64,000 bases of DNA from a virus: the IMG/VR virus record IMGVR_UViG_3300013132_000028, positions 53,838 to 117,837 of that record; one strand, written 5' to 3'. Position 1 is the first letter of the stretch. The number at the start of each line of letters is the position of its first letter. Positions 11,501 to 19,149 of the stretch are shown here, one piece after another. Position numbers and translations under genes: made by a program. The notes below the pieces were generated by a model, which saw only the letters and a list, made by a program, of their open reading frames with translations, made no database searches and was not told where the DNA came from.

Positions 11501-14500
11501 CTTCCAACTCTCCTGGGTTGCCGTAGGCGTCGATCACTCCTTCGGTGAAGTCGTTGGCTTCGTCCTCGTCCATGCCGAGGGTGTCTTGCGCGTACTGGCG
11601 CAGCGCTGGGTTTACTCTCTTTTGTCCGTTGTCCGGACCCTCCATCATCCACGAGCCCCACACTGCGCGGAACGGATCGTCGGCACTGCCAAACTTGTCC
11701 TGGTCGAAGTGCTTCTCCAGCTGTGTGATGTAGTCCTTGTCTCCGGGGTCAGCTCCAATAAAGTCGTTGTAGACTGCTTCGGTTGCCTCGTCTACTTCAC
11801 CAGCAGCTATTTTTTCGTTGTACTGCTTCTTGTAGGCGTTCATAGCTGTAGAAAGTTCAAACGTCTTAGCCTGCTCCTCGTTTGTCTCGTCTATTTGCAG
11901 CTTGTCGTTGCCCTCGCTCAAAATCTTGACGGAGTCCATCTCGTCCAGGTCTGCCTGCGTAGGAAATACGTCTGCCAGGTCTGGAGACTCTTGGCCGACG
12001 GTCTCCTCACCCTTGCGGGAGTCTAGCAGCGCCTTTACATTTTTGTTTTCACCCAGCTTTGCGTCATACAGCTGTGCCACGTAGAGCTCTGCGTCTACGC
12101 CCTGTTCCTCGAGCGCCTTGTACAGCGCCTCAGCCGGCACGTACTCCGAGCCAGCGTTGAACTCGAGCATGCCGAAGCCAGAGGCAGGAGCAGTGTCCTT
12201 GTCCATGGTCTTGACGCCAGAGTCGGCGGCCTGCTTCTTTTTACTCTTTGGCTTTGGTCCAGGTTTTTTAGGCGCGTCTTCGTCCATCATCTCGTCGGGG
12301 TCAAAGTCGTCTATATCAGAGTCAAAGTCCTCGTCTGCGTATGCGTCAAACTCACTCTGCTTGTTTATGAGCGCCTTGGCCAGACTCTCGCGTAGCTCCG
12401 CCTCTGCGTAGCGGTTGCCGATCTCTACCGGGTCGTCAGTGTAGTCCGAGCTTTCCTGTCCCTCTGCTGGTCCCTCCGGAGAAAACGTTTCTAAGTTCAT
12501 CTTGTAGGCGGTGCTCGGTACGCTGTACGAGAACGGTTTGGACTCTGTCGGCACTGTCTTCTTCTGCTGCTGCGGTGCTGCAGGCTTCTCAACGTCTTCT
12601 GGGCCGTCTAGTCGTGGCTTGCCAGCGACCATCTCGTCTATCTCGGTCGAGCTCCACAGGTTTCCGTTCTGTAGTCTCTCTGAGAGTTTTACTACTGATT
12701 TTTCGTCAGGACTCTGCTTGTCTGCCCAGGCTGCGTCAGCTGCTCTCTGTCTGATGTCATCTACCTTTGCGTCTTTAGCTAGCGCCTCGACTATGTCTGC
12801 TCGTCTGGCGCTCTCTGCCTTTACCGCGTCGATAGTTTTTTGTTCTGCACCGATCTCTTCTAGGGTCTTGACTAGCTTGGCTCTCTTTTCAGCTGCGCTT
12901 TGTTTTAGTGCCTCGATAAACTCTGGTCTGTCTTTGAAGGTTTTGAACTCTAGGCCATCGGACTGTCCAAACACGTACGGTGCACGGAGCGAGCCGTCTT
13001 CATTCTGTTCGAGTCGGGCCACTACTATGTCGCCGCCGTCGCTAAGCTCGAGTGCGTTGTTCTTTACAAACTCCGTGTCGTTGACGTCGTACTTTTTCGG
13101 AGTAGGGTCTGCGTCAAACAACTCTCCTTGGCCTGGGTCCAACGGGTTTAGTTCCTTGCCCATGCCGCTGTCTTTGTACATTCCTGGTATGCTGACTACT
13201 TCGCTTGGTGGACGAACGTTCTTCTCGTCCGGCGTCACTGCTGACCAGCCTGGCTCGAGCGGATTGCCCTGGTTGTCTATGCGGTCTGCGGCCTGTTTTT
13301 TGAGCATGGCCATGCGCTCTGCTACGTGCTCGGCGTGCAGTGCCTTGGCCTGCTCGTTGAACTTATCTACTTTTACCTGCCAGGCGTCCCACGTGTCGCT
13401 CTTTAGTCTGGCCTTTACCTCGCGCTCTTCTACGCTCTTGTCGAGTCTAGGCTCGTCGGTCTTAATGATTTTCTGTGTGTCTGCCCAGTTTTGTGCAACG
13501 CCGATCGGAACTAACTTTGGTTTACCGTTTGAGTCTTGGTCCATTCGGGTTGCGATGTAGTACGGCTTTTGCTTGTCCCAGGCGCCGTTCTCGCCGTCGC
13601 CGATTAGCTCACGTACCTCACGCTTGTCAGGCTCTAGACTTTCCTGTGACTCGTTGTGTTTGCGTATTTCTGCGATGGTGTCTTTCAAACTTTGGTCTGG
13701 CTTGTCTACCTTTGTCACCGCGTACTCGTCGTCTGTGCTCATGTACGTCGTGCGACCCTGCAGAGTGTCCTTGTAAACTCTGAAGCCGGCTGGTGCCTCT
13801 ACTAGTTTGATGTCTGCTTCAGTCAAAACTTTGTCTTTTGAGCTGTAGCGTGCTTCGCCCTTTTTATCTACGTCTACGCTTGGCTTGAGTACGGCCTTTA
13901 CGCCGGAGGTGGCTTGGGCCGGTACTCTGTAAATCTTTCCGTCTGGTGTTTGTACGTCAAACGTGTCTGTGTCTACGTCTGCCGCCACAGTGCGTCCAGT
14001 TACCCAGCTGACCAAACCGTCTGCTGCCTTTAGCAGCCACCTAAGTCCGCCACCCATCTCGGCAAACTGTCCCTCTGAGTCGCGGCGTTGTAGCATTGCA
14101 CGAGCTCTGCGGGCGGCTGACGAGTTACCGTCTTTTAGAGCTGCAACTATTGTCTGTGCTTCTACACTTAGTACGTCGTTTGGTACAAATCGACCAATTA
14201 CCGACTGAAGCTGTGCTACGGCGTGAACTTGCGCAGGAGTTCCAACAGGAGCGCCAAACGCAGACGCTACGACTGTGCGAAGGTCGTCTTCCAGCCTTGG
14301 GTCCGTGGACAGCCATCGACCACGAGCCTGGCGCAGCGCCGAGGCAGTCATCGAGTGGGTGCGGCTGCACAGCGGGTGTGACAGTGGCAGCAGGTCTGTA
14401 TTCTCTGCAAAAGTCGCCGTCTTGTTGCTTGGGTTCTGGCTCATGGAGATAAAGGTGCCTAAGTCGCGCAGCGCCTGGTACTCTCTGATAGAGAAGGACA

Positions 14501-14723
14501 GTCCTCGCGTGCGGTCCAGCGACCTGCGTACTACTGTCATGGCCGCGCGTTTCGTGACGCGACGTTCTGGCAGCACCTTTGGATTCTCGTTGGCTAAGTA
14601 CGCCAACACGCTGTTGTACAGCAGCTGCGCCTGCTTTTGTACGGTGAGTCGCTGTGGTCTCTTGGCCGTGGCCGCTTTTTTGTCGATGGCGTTTACGAGC
14701 TTGTTTAGTATGTCGCTGCTCAC
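5550..14723 (-). CDS. Giant 3,057-residue multidomain virion-associated protein (HipA/PI-kinase-like and WYL-like segments)
   Basis: One unbroken 9.2-kb frame with a GTG start at 14723, a strong AGGAGG site and a GTGA overlap with the upstream gene. The first 230 residues are helical and basic with a D-S-E-G-Q-F linker. Residues about 1380-1580 resemble a HipA/PI3-4-kinase fold: glycine loop GNQLGSNEGGTY, lysine strand YYVKTP, helix NEVLASALYR, catalytic-type NWDVAGLAMDNV and metal-type VDTGGAL. About 1908-1960 and 2513-2560 are KOW/SH3-like barrels. About 2028-2080 resembles a WYL strand unit (KKLLKFVYNGKERTVRPLN). Long acidic and Pro-rich linkers separate them. The last 300 residues hold an actinophage-conserved block with TGGADYLFTKP. 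It sits directly after the portal and DUF5824-like genes, where MuF-type or internal ejected proteins are encoded, so delivery into the host at infection is a reasonable inference. Enzyme activity is unproven. Confidence 0.7.
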   Translation of the reverse strand: MSSDILNKLVNAIDKKAATAKRPQRLTVQKQAQLLYNSVLAYLANENPKVLPERRVTKRAAMTVVRRSLDRTRGLSFSIREYQALRDLGTFISMSQNPSNKTATFAENTDLLPLSHPLCSRTHSMTASALRQARGRWLSTDPRLEDDLRTVVASAFGAPVGTPAQVHAVAQLQSVIGRFVPNDVLSVEAQTIVAALKDGNSSAARRARAMLQRRDSEGQFAEMGGGLRWLLKAADGLVSWVTGRTVAADVDTDTFDVQTPDGKIYRVPAQATSGVKAVLKPSVDVDKKGEARYSSKDKVLTEADIKLVEAPAGFRVYKDTLQGRTTYMSTDDEYAVTKVDKPDQSLKDTIAEIRKHNESQESLEPDKREVRELIGDGENGAWDKQKPYYIATRMDQDSNGKPKLVPIGVAQNWADTQKIIKTDEPRLDKSVEEREVKARLKSDTWDAWQVKVDKFNEQAKALHAEHVAERMAMLKKQAADRIDNQGNPLEPGWSAVTPDEKNVRPPSEVVSIPGMYKDSGMGKELNPLDPGQGELFDADPTPKKYDVNDTEFVKNNALELSDGGDIVVARLEQNEDGSLRAPYVFGQSDGLEFKTFKDRPEFIEALKQSAAEKRAKLVKTLEEIGAEQKTIDAVKAESARRADIVEALAKDAKVDDIRQRAADAAWADKQSPDEKSVVKLSERLQNGNLWSSTEIDEMVAGKPRLDGPEDVEKPAAPQQQKKTVPTESKPFSYSVPSTAYKMNLETFSPEGPAEGQESSDYTDDPVEIGNRYAEAELRESLAKALINKQSEFDAYADEDFDSDIDDFDPDEMMDEDAPKKPGPKPKSKKKQAADSGVKTMDKDTAPASGFGMLEFNAGSEYVPAEALYKALEEQGVDAELYVAQLYDAKLGENKNVKALLDSRKGEETVGQESPDLADVFPTQADLDEMDSVKILSEGNDKLQIDETNEEQAKTFELSTAMNAYKKQYNEKIAAGEVDEATEAVYNDFIGADPGDKDYITQLEKHFDQDKFGSADDPFRAVWGSWMMEGPDNGQKRVNPALRQYAQDTLGMDEDEANDFTEGVIDAYGNPGELEEAIAAIEAEPELFNSSDAKYATAQALLKMSAVNSGTNATKVWKSYDLSDDQGFADALSEEGNVVSFPPDSWKKATGDIDDVLEGKSGDGTFVVVIDEGNGTSTPIGEERELVWGQYAVESVVDKDGRRIVRLRKLTPAENISINEDGNYLPYLIPNESIDLPEGYNLPDTDAYASEYNGADGNEVAAGFPEGFTDSPLYIADNWDTETLIDSLRIAVEPDLEEESAGYAILEYPLDGGTDILVSGQAIRDALQIQGVNTNLFFRDLAGTGDEVAPPSEEDVARQNKPALSKSKNPTGAIGTSVGSSFDITGWKKVGNQLGSNEGGTYEAPDGSKYYVKTPKSPLHAGNEVLASALYRRADVDGADTFFGVDEAGNMVTVSPILPDAKPDMAKKIDEPSYKKALQNGFAVDAWLANWDVAGLAMDNVVSVDGKPNRVDTGGALLMRAMGKPKGELFGDKADEWETLRDPDMNPQAAKIFGDMTEPELKASASKLLDITRADIDSLVAAAFPDEPVLQKTVADKLEMRRMDILERAGLTDKDTTVTVKNLKDAPAPADEDELTPGDAYVIAEDFADETLDAIKMYREQTDLPVEDLDLKEKLDELEKTVQQKKPVDNPGDIAEIQDEVEKVADYMQEKHGKGGEFKSIAENLRIAGDVAKKDKIDVVKSPVITAEEVDTSKYAKKAGDTQWFDDANPPKLSDDGNFVEVTLNDIGGDMPRFGGDEGPVDLAERGVPYIVAEGTAQDNTYDIQVRVPLDKMDEFTETWNELRQADLGPYTQAPAGYYEKPENFFGDVYRNAKADASAPKPEKLAVETPAEGSSPVGKSLSADGKTPIAAGMKVKSTKTGEVGVVSKLDVYKKKGVVFPDYAWVKFDGKKDKQLKTTKTLQIVDDGGFPEGGPGGGEPDTPAPTTPAPSSEPAVPLSPEPAPTAADDAVVLKTSETLEALHDQISKAIKDKKLLKFVYNGKERTVRPLNSWDNPKTGTKNLVAEDLGDGGKKKNFSTHLIESSASASADPVKPKPAELSAEQKYTAPPEPQLGTTDSYKVTNINDTTTFVSGSYFLNETVEYTPKELTELLGKPYEYGSGDKVQQEWSMRFESPDGAAIFARLYDWKTPDSLDPDKKYDWHIGGNNAKAVELVKNLLEAKKKEKSGAAEPKSSTTKTPVGNPALALDKKDLDNPELYEKKDTKVENLKVGDYIPYGSGWARVSSHGAAYNKGKKTHKFRMFLQHTNGNQQYVEYSGKTVIKSTRSPKSGTEINTPQPTVPNPPPPPSSSSQSESPLKSYTPDEWADATKKTVANNEIDFGPFDTNSALKYGALAAKNYIEEFTRYNALETTKEKSQIDYVAYSQYSGVFIVGVKDQPKPGIITSDGKITVASETNEYYKDNPHFQHVQADSPHATWLGLAFEKDDLAPIKDQFAPPPGANQKFKKDRFNNWLYKGVTVTDANGDEGVIYGFPGAKGYENYVQVQFLDGSKKVRSVDKVTGGRLFDQTKLTEAGPGVNVPELDDPDLASVDWSQSELTGAGVKSLVDAVAHVQSSPAAGARGRSAAVDAGDVEDLDVHMMTIVDGDKTYTRASFKLTSWAGDDLVAELLKKVPNTDEYDLLINQGIRMPKMRRNADGSMAIVKSGSQMDVEYSSSYNETTTYVITDKITGAVIRVYRANRDSKPVSSLNTSREGLAFHNRVEVLVPEQQDATSTANAIARGMKLGGVRAPRPATKEDVRVLAENRLISIFGKEIDPAKNVVGAARKAKLKAIEKLLGLPYEQMWLNLDTPAYDLNDRLSYRTSNAIAEYMVKKTETGAITHSFGIKGANNADSAAQEMFNLLMLEDGLKATSVRWTEGIGGQGDSSDADIRTGGADYLFTKPKATMKPYSVAADSHAYFHFDPLKLYSRLDFWANFKDQYGKRMKETDPIGEIKPAKPTSGSGTYELMFKNGISWADLAIISVSPAVRERLVKMLLDNGVPPEKYGASSWDDLIPVKK

Positions 14724-15520
14724 TGTGCCACCTCCTGTCTCGGCAGTAGGTCTAGGTCCTTGGAGGCGGTGCTCAGCTCAGCCAGTGCCAGTGCACGCTC
14801 GAACGGAGACTCTCCGTCTCGTACGGCGCGTAGCCAGGCCGCTCTGATGGCCGGCTCGGCTTGGTAGCCTAGTCCAGAAAACTCTGTCAGGGCGAGGACT
14901 GCTTGCTCTGGGTTCTCGTACTCACTCGGCTCTAGCAGCACGACAGAAAGTTCATCGGTCCACGCTACTTCGGCCGAAGCAAGTATCGAGTTGCTTTTCT
15001 TGGTCGAACGCGGGTGCTTTGCAGGAAGCAAGTCGTTGTCAGTGGTGTAGTTCGCGTTCTTTGGCCTGCCGCTCCTCAGCAGTTTTAGAAAAGCGTTGAC
15101 CCTAGCTGCGGCCCACTGGTCGCGCGTCATGCCTGGACGGTGACTGCCGGAGAATGCTCCTGCGCCGCGTCTGTACACTGCCTTGAGCATAGCGCTTGAC
15201 GCCTTGCGTCCCTCCGGTGCCTTCTCGTTGTGCTTGCGTACTTTCTCGGCGAGCATGGCTTCAGTCCGCTTTGAAAACTTAATTGACTTTGACTTTTTTG
15301 CGGTGGCAGACTTTGGCTTGTTTTTACTGGAGCCACGTACGCGCTCGCTGCGCTTTGCCTTCGGATGACGCTTGCCGACGGCCAGTTTCTCGATGTTCGA
15401 GGCTTCGTCTGGCACGCAGTTAGGAACTAGCTTTCCGTTTTTTCTTTTCATTCCGACTTGTTTGTAGCCCTTCCAACACGGCTTGGCGGCGCTCACGATG
15501 CTCTCTTCTTCGTACGACAC
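14720..15520 (-). CDS. DUF5824-like phage head-module protein
   Basis: 266 residues, GTG start at 15520. The N-terminus has KPCWKGYKQVGMKRKNGK and a second Cys in LVPNCVP, followed by a Lys/Arg/Ser-rich segment. The core (about 105-165) has LKAVYRRGAGAF, RPGMTRDQWAAARVNAFL, LLRSGRPKNANYTTDNDLL and PAKHPRS. I recognise this as the DUF5824-type domain shared by actinophages and T4-like cyanophages. Function in the family is not established. Its fixed position between portal and giant protein points to a head or packaging-related role. Confidence 0.75.
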   Translation of the reverse strand: MSYEEESIVSAAKPCWKGYKQVGMKRKNGKLVPNCVPDEASNIEKLAVGKRHPKAKRSERVRGSSKNKPKSATAKKSKSIKFSKRTEAMLAEKVRKHNEKAPEGRKASSAMLKAVYRRGAGAFSGSHRPGMTRDQWAAARVNAFLKLLRSGRPKNANYTTDNDLLPAKHPRSTKKSNSILASAEVAWTDELSVVLLEPSEYENPEQAVLALTEFSGLGYQAEPAIRAAWLRAVRDGESPFERALALAELSTASKDLDLLPRQEVAQ

Positions 15521-15522
15521 GT

Positions 15523-17310
15523 CTAGGCCTTTGGCTCAGTTGGCAGTTCACCTGGGTCGGGTGCCTGTGCTGGCTCCCGTTCCGCCGGTGGTGCTACGTC
15601 TGTTGTCGGCTCCTCTGTCGTTTCTGTCGCTTCTGGTTGTGTTGCTCCTCGTGCAAGGTCCATGACTCGTTGTACGTCTGCAGGCAAATCTTCGGTGGCG
15701 TTACCACGAACTCTGGCCATGGTGTCCGGTGTAAACACTGTAAGCATGGCTTCTGTAAGCTCTGGAGTAATCTGACCCTTCTCTACTAGTATGCGAAGCG
15801 CTACCTCTGTCTCCGACGGTGCGTCGGCGCTTGAAAAGCCGTGAGCGCTGCGCCAAGCGTCTCCAGAAATAATGTGTCGGTCGTAGCCTAGATCTGCGTC
15901 TGATGCGCGGTCGTTGCGCGTGGACACGGCGCTCGGGTCATACCAAATAGTTAGCTTGTCTACCTCTGACGGAGTGTACCCATTGCTGATTAGGTACGGT
16001 CTGAAGTACACTACGGTGAGCGCGTCTACAATCAGCAGCATCAGCGGCTCGATGTGGGCTTTGTACATAGACTCGTCGATCTGCAGCGCGTTTGAGTACT
16101 TGATGTTTGCCATGCCGGTGACTACGTCCTTAGGAATGTCAATACCCTGCAAGATACGCTCCAGCACTCTGTCGGCACGCTGAGCCAGCTCAGGGTCAAA
16201 CGAGCGCTCAAACTTGAACTGCTTGATCTTGTCGCCGAGCTCTGCAGGTCCGCGAATGATGAGCGGAACGACTGCGCTGGCGGAGTCCTCGTCGCGGATT
16301 GGCGTGGTCATCGCGTCGATGAGCTGGTCCTCGAACTCGTCTTCTGCTTCCTGCGTGACTGCTCCCGGGTTGAGCAAGTCGTCGTCAATTACGTCCGGGT
16401 CACCGCTGGCGGCGACGGACAAACCGTCTGGTAGGTACAGTGCTCCAGCGTTTAGGCGCGAACGAGCTGTGGCACGAAATGTTCTGTTTAGCAGTAGCAG
16501 CTCAGCGCAGAGATCGAGCATGCCGCGTAGGCTGGAGTCTGCCTCGTCGGAGAAGCGAGGGTGTGCTCTCCAAATGCGTCCGACAAACGCGTTGCCAGGT
16601 AGCTCATAGCCGCCTCGTCTCGAGCCGGCCTGTCCACCGCCCATCTGCTCACGACGGCTGATGAGTGAGAATGATCTGTTCTTGTTGGTGACGGCGACCA
16701 CCTCGTCGGTGCTTTTAATGTCCCAAGACTCTGGAATACCGGAACCAGGTCTAGCCGGTACCTGTACTAAATAGCACTCGCCACAAACACTGAGATTCAG
16801 CGCTGCGTCTCGCAGTAAACCAGGTTGACCACCGTACGCGGAGTCCAGGCGGGTGATTGCGCGCTCCGCCGCCATTGCTAGGTTTTTGTCTACACTTTGT
16901 ACGTCTCTCACTGACTTAGGCGCCTCTGACGGATCGTCGATTATTGCGGGATAGAGACGAATACGCGAGATTACTGAGGCCACTAGATTGAAGGCGTACT
17001 TGATCTCGCCGATGGCGTCGTAGTACTCCCACGCTTCTCTCTGCCAAGCAGAGCTGGCGGAGTTGCGGCGAAGTCTAAATTGTTCGTACTCGTCGCGGCT
17101 GTTCATCTTTACCTGCACCGCAGCCGCGGTCATTACACGCGGTGAGTTAAAGGGCCCTGCCGTTGCCGGAGAAAGAAATATAGACGACAGTCCTCTTGAA
17201 CTGGGAATGACTGTGTTAGAAATAGTTTTGTCAGCCGCGGAAGATGCACGCAAAGAAACGGCCGATGTCGTAGGTTCGTCAGAGCTTGGAGTACGTCTGA
17301 ATATGCTCAA
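15523..17310 (-). CDS. Phage portal protein
   Basis: About 595 residues. I place the start at a TTG at 17310 because GCAGGAG lies 6 nt upstream; the frame is open to 17367 but no better start is seen. Portal features: an N-terminal helical region (AWQREAWEYYDAIGEIKYAFNLVA), the wing and stem order with NLSVCGECYLVQ, RIWRAHPRFSDEADSS, LLLLNRTFRATARSRLNAG, then GIDIPKDVVTGM and a C-terminal clip region rich in Pro/Thr/Ala. The portal forms the dodecameric DNA channel at one capsid vertex and docks terminase and the head-tail connector. It heads the minus-strand head operon. A TATGAT at about 17393-17398 is a possible promoter -10. The large terminase expected nearby is not seen. Confidence 0.88.
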   Translation of the reverse strand: MSIFRRTPSSDEPTTSAVSLRASSAADKTISNTVIPSSRGLSSIFLSPATAGPFNSPRVMTAAAVQVKMNSRDEYEQFRLRRNSASSAWQREAWEYYDAIGEIKYAFNLVASVISRIRLYPAIIDDPSEAPKSVRDVQSVDKNLAMAAERAITRLDSAYGGQPGLLRDAALNLSVCGECYLVQVPARPGSGIPESWDIKSTDEVVAVTNKNRSFSLISRREQMGGGQAGSRRGGYELPGNAFVGRIWRAHPRFSDEADSSLRGMLDLCAELLLLNRTFRATARSRLNAGALYLPDGLSVAASGDPDVIDDDLLNPGAVTQEAEDEFEDQLIDAMTTPIRDEDSASAVVPLIIRGPAELGDKIKQFKFERSFDPELAQRADRVLERILQGIDIPKDVVTGMANIKYSNALQIDESMYKAHIEPLMLLIVDALTVVYFRPYLISNGYTPSEVDKLTIWYDPSAVSTRNDRASDADLGYDRHIISGDAWRSAHGFSSADAPSETEVALRILVEKGQITPELTEAMLTVFTPDTMARVRGNATEDLPADVQRVMDLARGATQPEATETTEEPTTDVAPPAEREPAQAPDPGELPTEPKA

Positions 17311-17417
17311 GTTTTTCTCCTGCACGGTCGTTTGGGCACGGAGTATGACGTCTGTCCCGGAGAACAATTTTCATACGCGGTGATGCGGCAATCATACACG
17401 CAAAATGGGCAGTGCTA

Positions 17418-17705
17418 CTACAGTTTTTGAACCTCGTGCAGCGTCCTCGCCAGGTCGGCTATGTCCTCGAGTGAGAGCACCACGGCCACTTCTGGCCCGG
17501 CCATCTCCTCTATCTGGTCCAGCAGGGGAGAGAGCTCCTCCCGGCTGAGACCGCTCCTTTGGCAGAGGTATCTCTGCATTTCTTCCAGCACCCTGGCCAG
17601 GTTGTTCTGCACGTCGTCTATGGACATCTGTATCAGCTCCAGCCTGAGCTTCATGTCCTCTACACTGTCCTGCTTGTCATACTTCCAGGCATCATCGTGG
17701 TGCAT
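17418..17705 (-). CDS. Small acidic coiled-coil protein, unknown function
   Basis: 95 residues, ATG start, with GGAAACGAGG upstream as a weak ribosome site. Mostly helical and acidic with heptad-like stretches (LRLELIQMSIDDVQNNLARVLEEMQRYL) and a C-terminal LSLEDIADLARTLHEV helix. It is transcribed away from the divergent Ntn-hydrolase gene; only 52 nt separate the two starts, and that gap holds both promoters. Its place just upstream of the portal hints at a packaging or assembly accessory protein. No family recognised. Confidence 0.6.
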   Translation of the reverse strand: MHHDDAWKYDKQDSVEDMKLRLELIQMSIDDVQNNLARVLEEMQRYLCQRSGLSREELSPLLDQIEEMAGPEVAVVLSLEDIADLARTLHEVQKL

Positions 17706-17745
17706 ATTCAGCCTCGTTTCCCCCGGATGTTTGGCTTCCAGATGG

Positions 17746-17757
17746 TATTATTTTAGT
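17746..17757 (+). promoter_or_regulatory. -10 element of leaderless promoter for the Ntn hydrolase
   Basis: TATTAT at 17746-17751 is followed by exactly 6 nt (TTTAGT) and then ATG at 17758. With standard -10 to +1 spacing the transcript would begin at the A of the start codon, giving an mRNA without a 5' leader. No ribosome site is visible. Confidence 0.6.
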
Positions 17758-18387
17758 ATGACGTGTATAGTCGCAGTTACGGCAGCAGGCCGAGTTATTA
17801 TGGCGGCCGAGCGAGGCAACAGCGACGACTCGCTTATAGTATCGTCTTTAGATTCAAAGATCGTTACCCGCGGTGAGTTTCTTTTTGGCTACTCGGGCAG
17901 CACAGGGGTCGGGCAAGCGTTTCAATACGGATTTACGATACCACCGATAAAGAACAGAAAAAACATCACTGCGCACATGGTAAGCGTGGTCGTACCTGCT
18001 ATGCGCGAGTTCTACAGAGAAAACAGCCTCAGCTGGACCGGGGACCCGAAGGAGGACGACGGGTGCACTCTGCTCTTTGGTGTGTCCGGAAGAATATACG
18101 AGTGTGACCTTTCTGACTTCCAGATGGTTGAGTACAAGGAGCTGGCCATCGGCTCTGGCGGCAACTACGCCCTGGGCTCACTCTACTCCACTAAGCACAT
18201 AAAAGACCCAAAAATCCGTCTGCGGCTAGCGGTAGAGGCCGCCATCGAGTACAGTCCCTCCTGCCGAGGACCGATAGACTACTTCTACGAAAACCCGTCC
18301 AAGGTCCGCAGGAAAAAAAGTACGAAGACTAAAACTGGTAAAAATAAAAAATCAAAAGGTCAGGCGTCTAAATCTAAGTCTTCTTGA
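17758..18387 (+). CDS. Proteasome-like Ntn hydrolase
   Basis: 209 residues. The start is set at ATG 17758, so the protein begins M-T-C-I-V; removal of Met would expose Thr1, the catalytic nucleophile of proteasome beta/HslV-type N-terminal nucleophile hydrolases. Family features are the first strand pair TCIVAVTAAGRVIMAAERG, a candidate Lys33 in LDSKIV, the GEFLFGYSGS strand, and the late GSGGNYALGSLYST plus helix RLRLAVEAAIEYS. The usual Asp17 position (GGDS in homologues) reads AAER here, so one canonical residue is replaced by Glu. A Lys/Ser-rich tail of 35 residues is extra. Related Ntn proteins occur in other actinophages; whether they act as proteases there is unknown. It is leaderless and alone on the plus strand between head and early modules. 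Confidence 0.75.
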   Translation: MTCIVAVTAAGRVIMAAERGNSDDSLIVSSLDSKIVTRGEFLFGYSGSTGVGQAFQYGFTIPPIKNRKNITAHMVSVVVPAMREFYRENSLSWTGDPKEDDGCTLLFGVSGRIYECDLSDFQMVEYKELAIGSGGNYALGSLYSTKHIKDPKIRLRLAVEAAIEYSPSCRGPIDYFYENPSKVRRKKSTKTKTGKNKKSKGQASKSKSS

Positions 18388-18476
18388 TTCTTCAGTACGT
18401 TCCAGGTAGTCAGGGCAAAGACCACTCCGCCGGCCATCAGTACCAGCAGAACTAGTAGCAGCTTCTTCAGTCTCAT
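18360..18476 (-). CDS. Small single-span membrane protein
   Basis: 38 residues, ATG at 18476 one nucleotide after the stop of the upstream gene. RLKK precedes a hydrophobic span (LLLVLLVLMAGGVVFALTTW), followed by an acidic tail. Its 3' end overlaps the convergent Ntn-hydrolase gene by 28 nt. Probably translated by coupling to the upstream gene. Function unknown. Confidence 0.55.
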   Translation of the reverse strand: MRLKKLLLVLLVLMAGGVVFALTTWNVLKNQEDLDLDA

Positions 18477-18477
18477 G

Positions 18478-18843
18478 TTATCTGGTGGACGTGACGTTCT
18501 GGTAGGGGTTCCAAGCTCTGAGGCGACTGCCGCAGCCACAGTTGTCGTCGCGCTGCCAGGCCAGCGACTTACCGCTGAGAGTCCTGATGTGGTGCACTCC
18601 GTTGCTTTTATTGGCCGGCGCAATCCTGTGCTTGTACTCCTCCTTGAAGATTAGCTCTGGACCCTGCAGAGAGTCCACTGCGATGGCGACTGTCGTGTCT
18701 GTGACGAACACGCGGGCACGGGATACCCGGTACACCCCTTGCGGGAGAGCGTTGTCATTCAGCTCAAGAGTGCCTAGGGCTTTTGTGTAGGTGTTGTCAG
18801 CCAAGACGCAGTTAGCGGGAAAGGTGTCGCTTAGAATACGCAT
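18478..18843 (-). CDS. Hypothetical protein with terminal Cys pair
   Basis: 121 residues, mostly beta-strand in character (VYRVSRARVFVTDTTVAIAVDSL), with a C-terminal DDNCGCG motif. The start is the ATG at 18843; GACAGGGACG upstream is a rather distant ribosome site. It is the second gene of the short minus-strand group 19667-18360, downstream of a DNA-binding protein. No family recognised. Confidence 0.55.
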   Translation of the reverse strand: MRILSDTFPANCVLADNTYTKALGTLELNDNALPQGVYRVSRARVFVTDTTVAIAVDSLQGPELIFKEEYKHRIAPANKSNGVHHIRTLSGKSLAWQRDDNCGCGSRLRAWNPYQNVTSTR

Positions 18844-18861
18844 TTGTGTTATTCGTCCCTG

Positions 18862-19149
18862 TCATTTTTGTGTAAACTCGTAGTGTGCCCACCCTAGCAC
18901 ACTTTTAGCCACCTCGAGTGGTAAAACTATGGTCTGCTCCACGGGGGCGCTGTTGAGAATGTCGATGGCCTCTTCTGAGGAGCCTGCTAGCAGACAGTCC
19001 GCGTAGGCTGGGTCCGCGAGAAGTACGTCGAGCGGTCGTGCCAGGGGAACCTGTGAAGCAGCGCTGGTGACCGTCGACATAGTTCGTGCACGCGGGTGCT
19101 TGGCGTTCGGCTTGTTTATCCAGACGGTGACTACGTAGTTCTTGCTCAA
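18862..19149 (-). CDS. Hypothetical protein
   Basis: 95 residues. TTG start at 19149 overlapping the upstream stop (TTGA), with GGAG 8 nt before it, so translation is likely coupled to the upstream HTH gene. N-terminal strand YVVTVWINKPNAKHP, then a helical acidic half. No recognised domain. Confidence 0.55.
   Translation of the reverse strand: MSKNYVVTVWINKPNAKHPRARTMSTVTSAASQVPLARPLDVLLADPAYADCLLAGSSEEAIDILNSAPVEQTIVLPLEVAKSVLGWAHYEFTQK

Noticed and set aside
12511-13560. 349-codon plus-strand frame opposite the giant gene
   Set aside because: Shadow of the minus-strand gene: low-complexity Ser/Ala-rich translation with no family features, as are all other long plus-strand frames between 218 and 14847.
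17311-17376. Upstream extension of the portal gene
   Set aside because: The only upstream start in frame is a TTG without ribosome site; the nearby ATG is out of frame. The TTG at 17310 has a good site.
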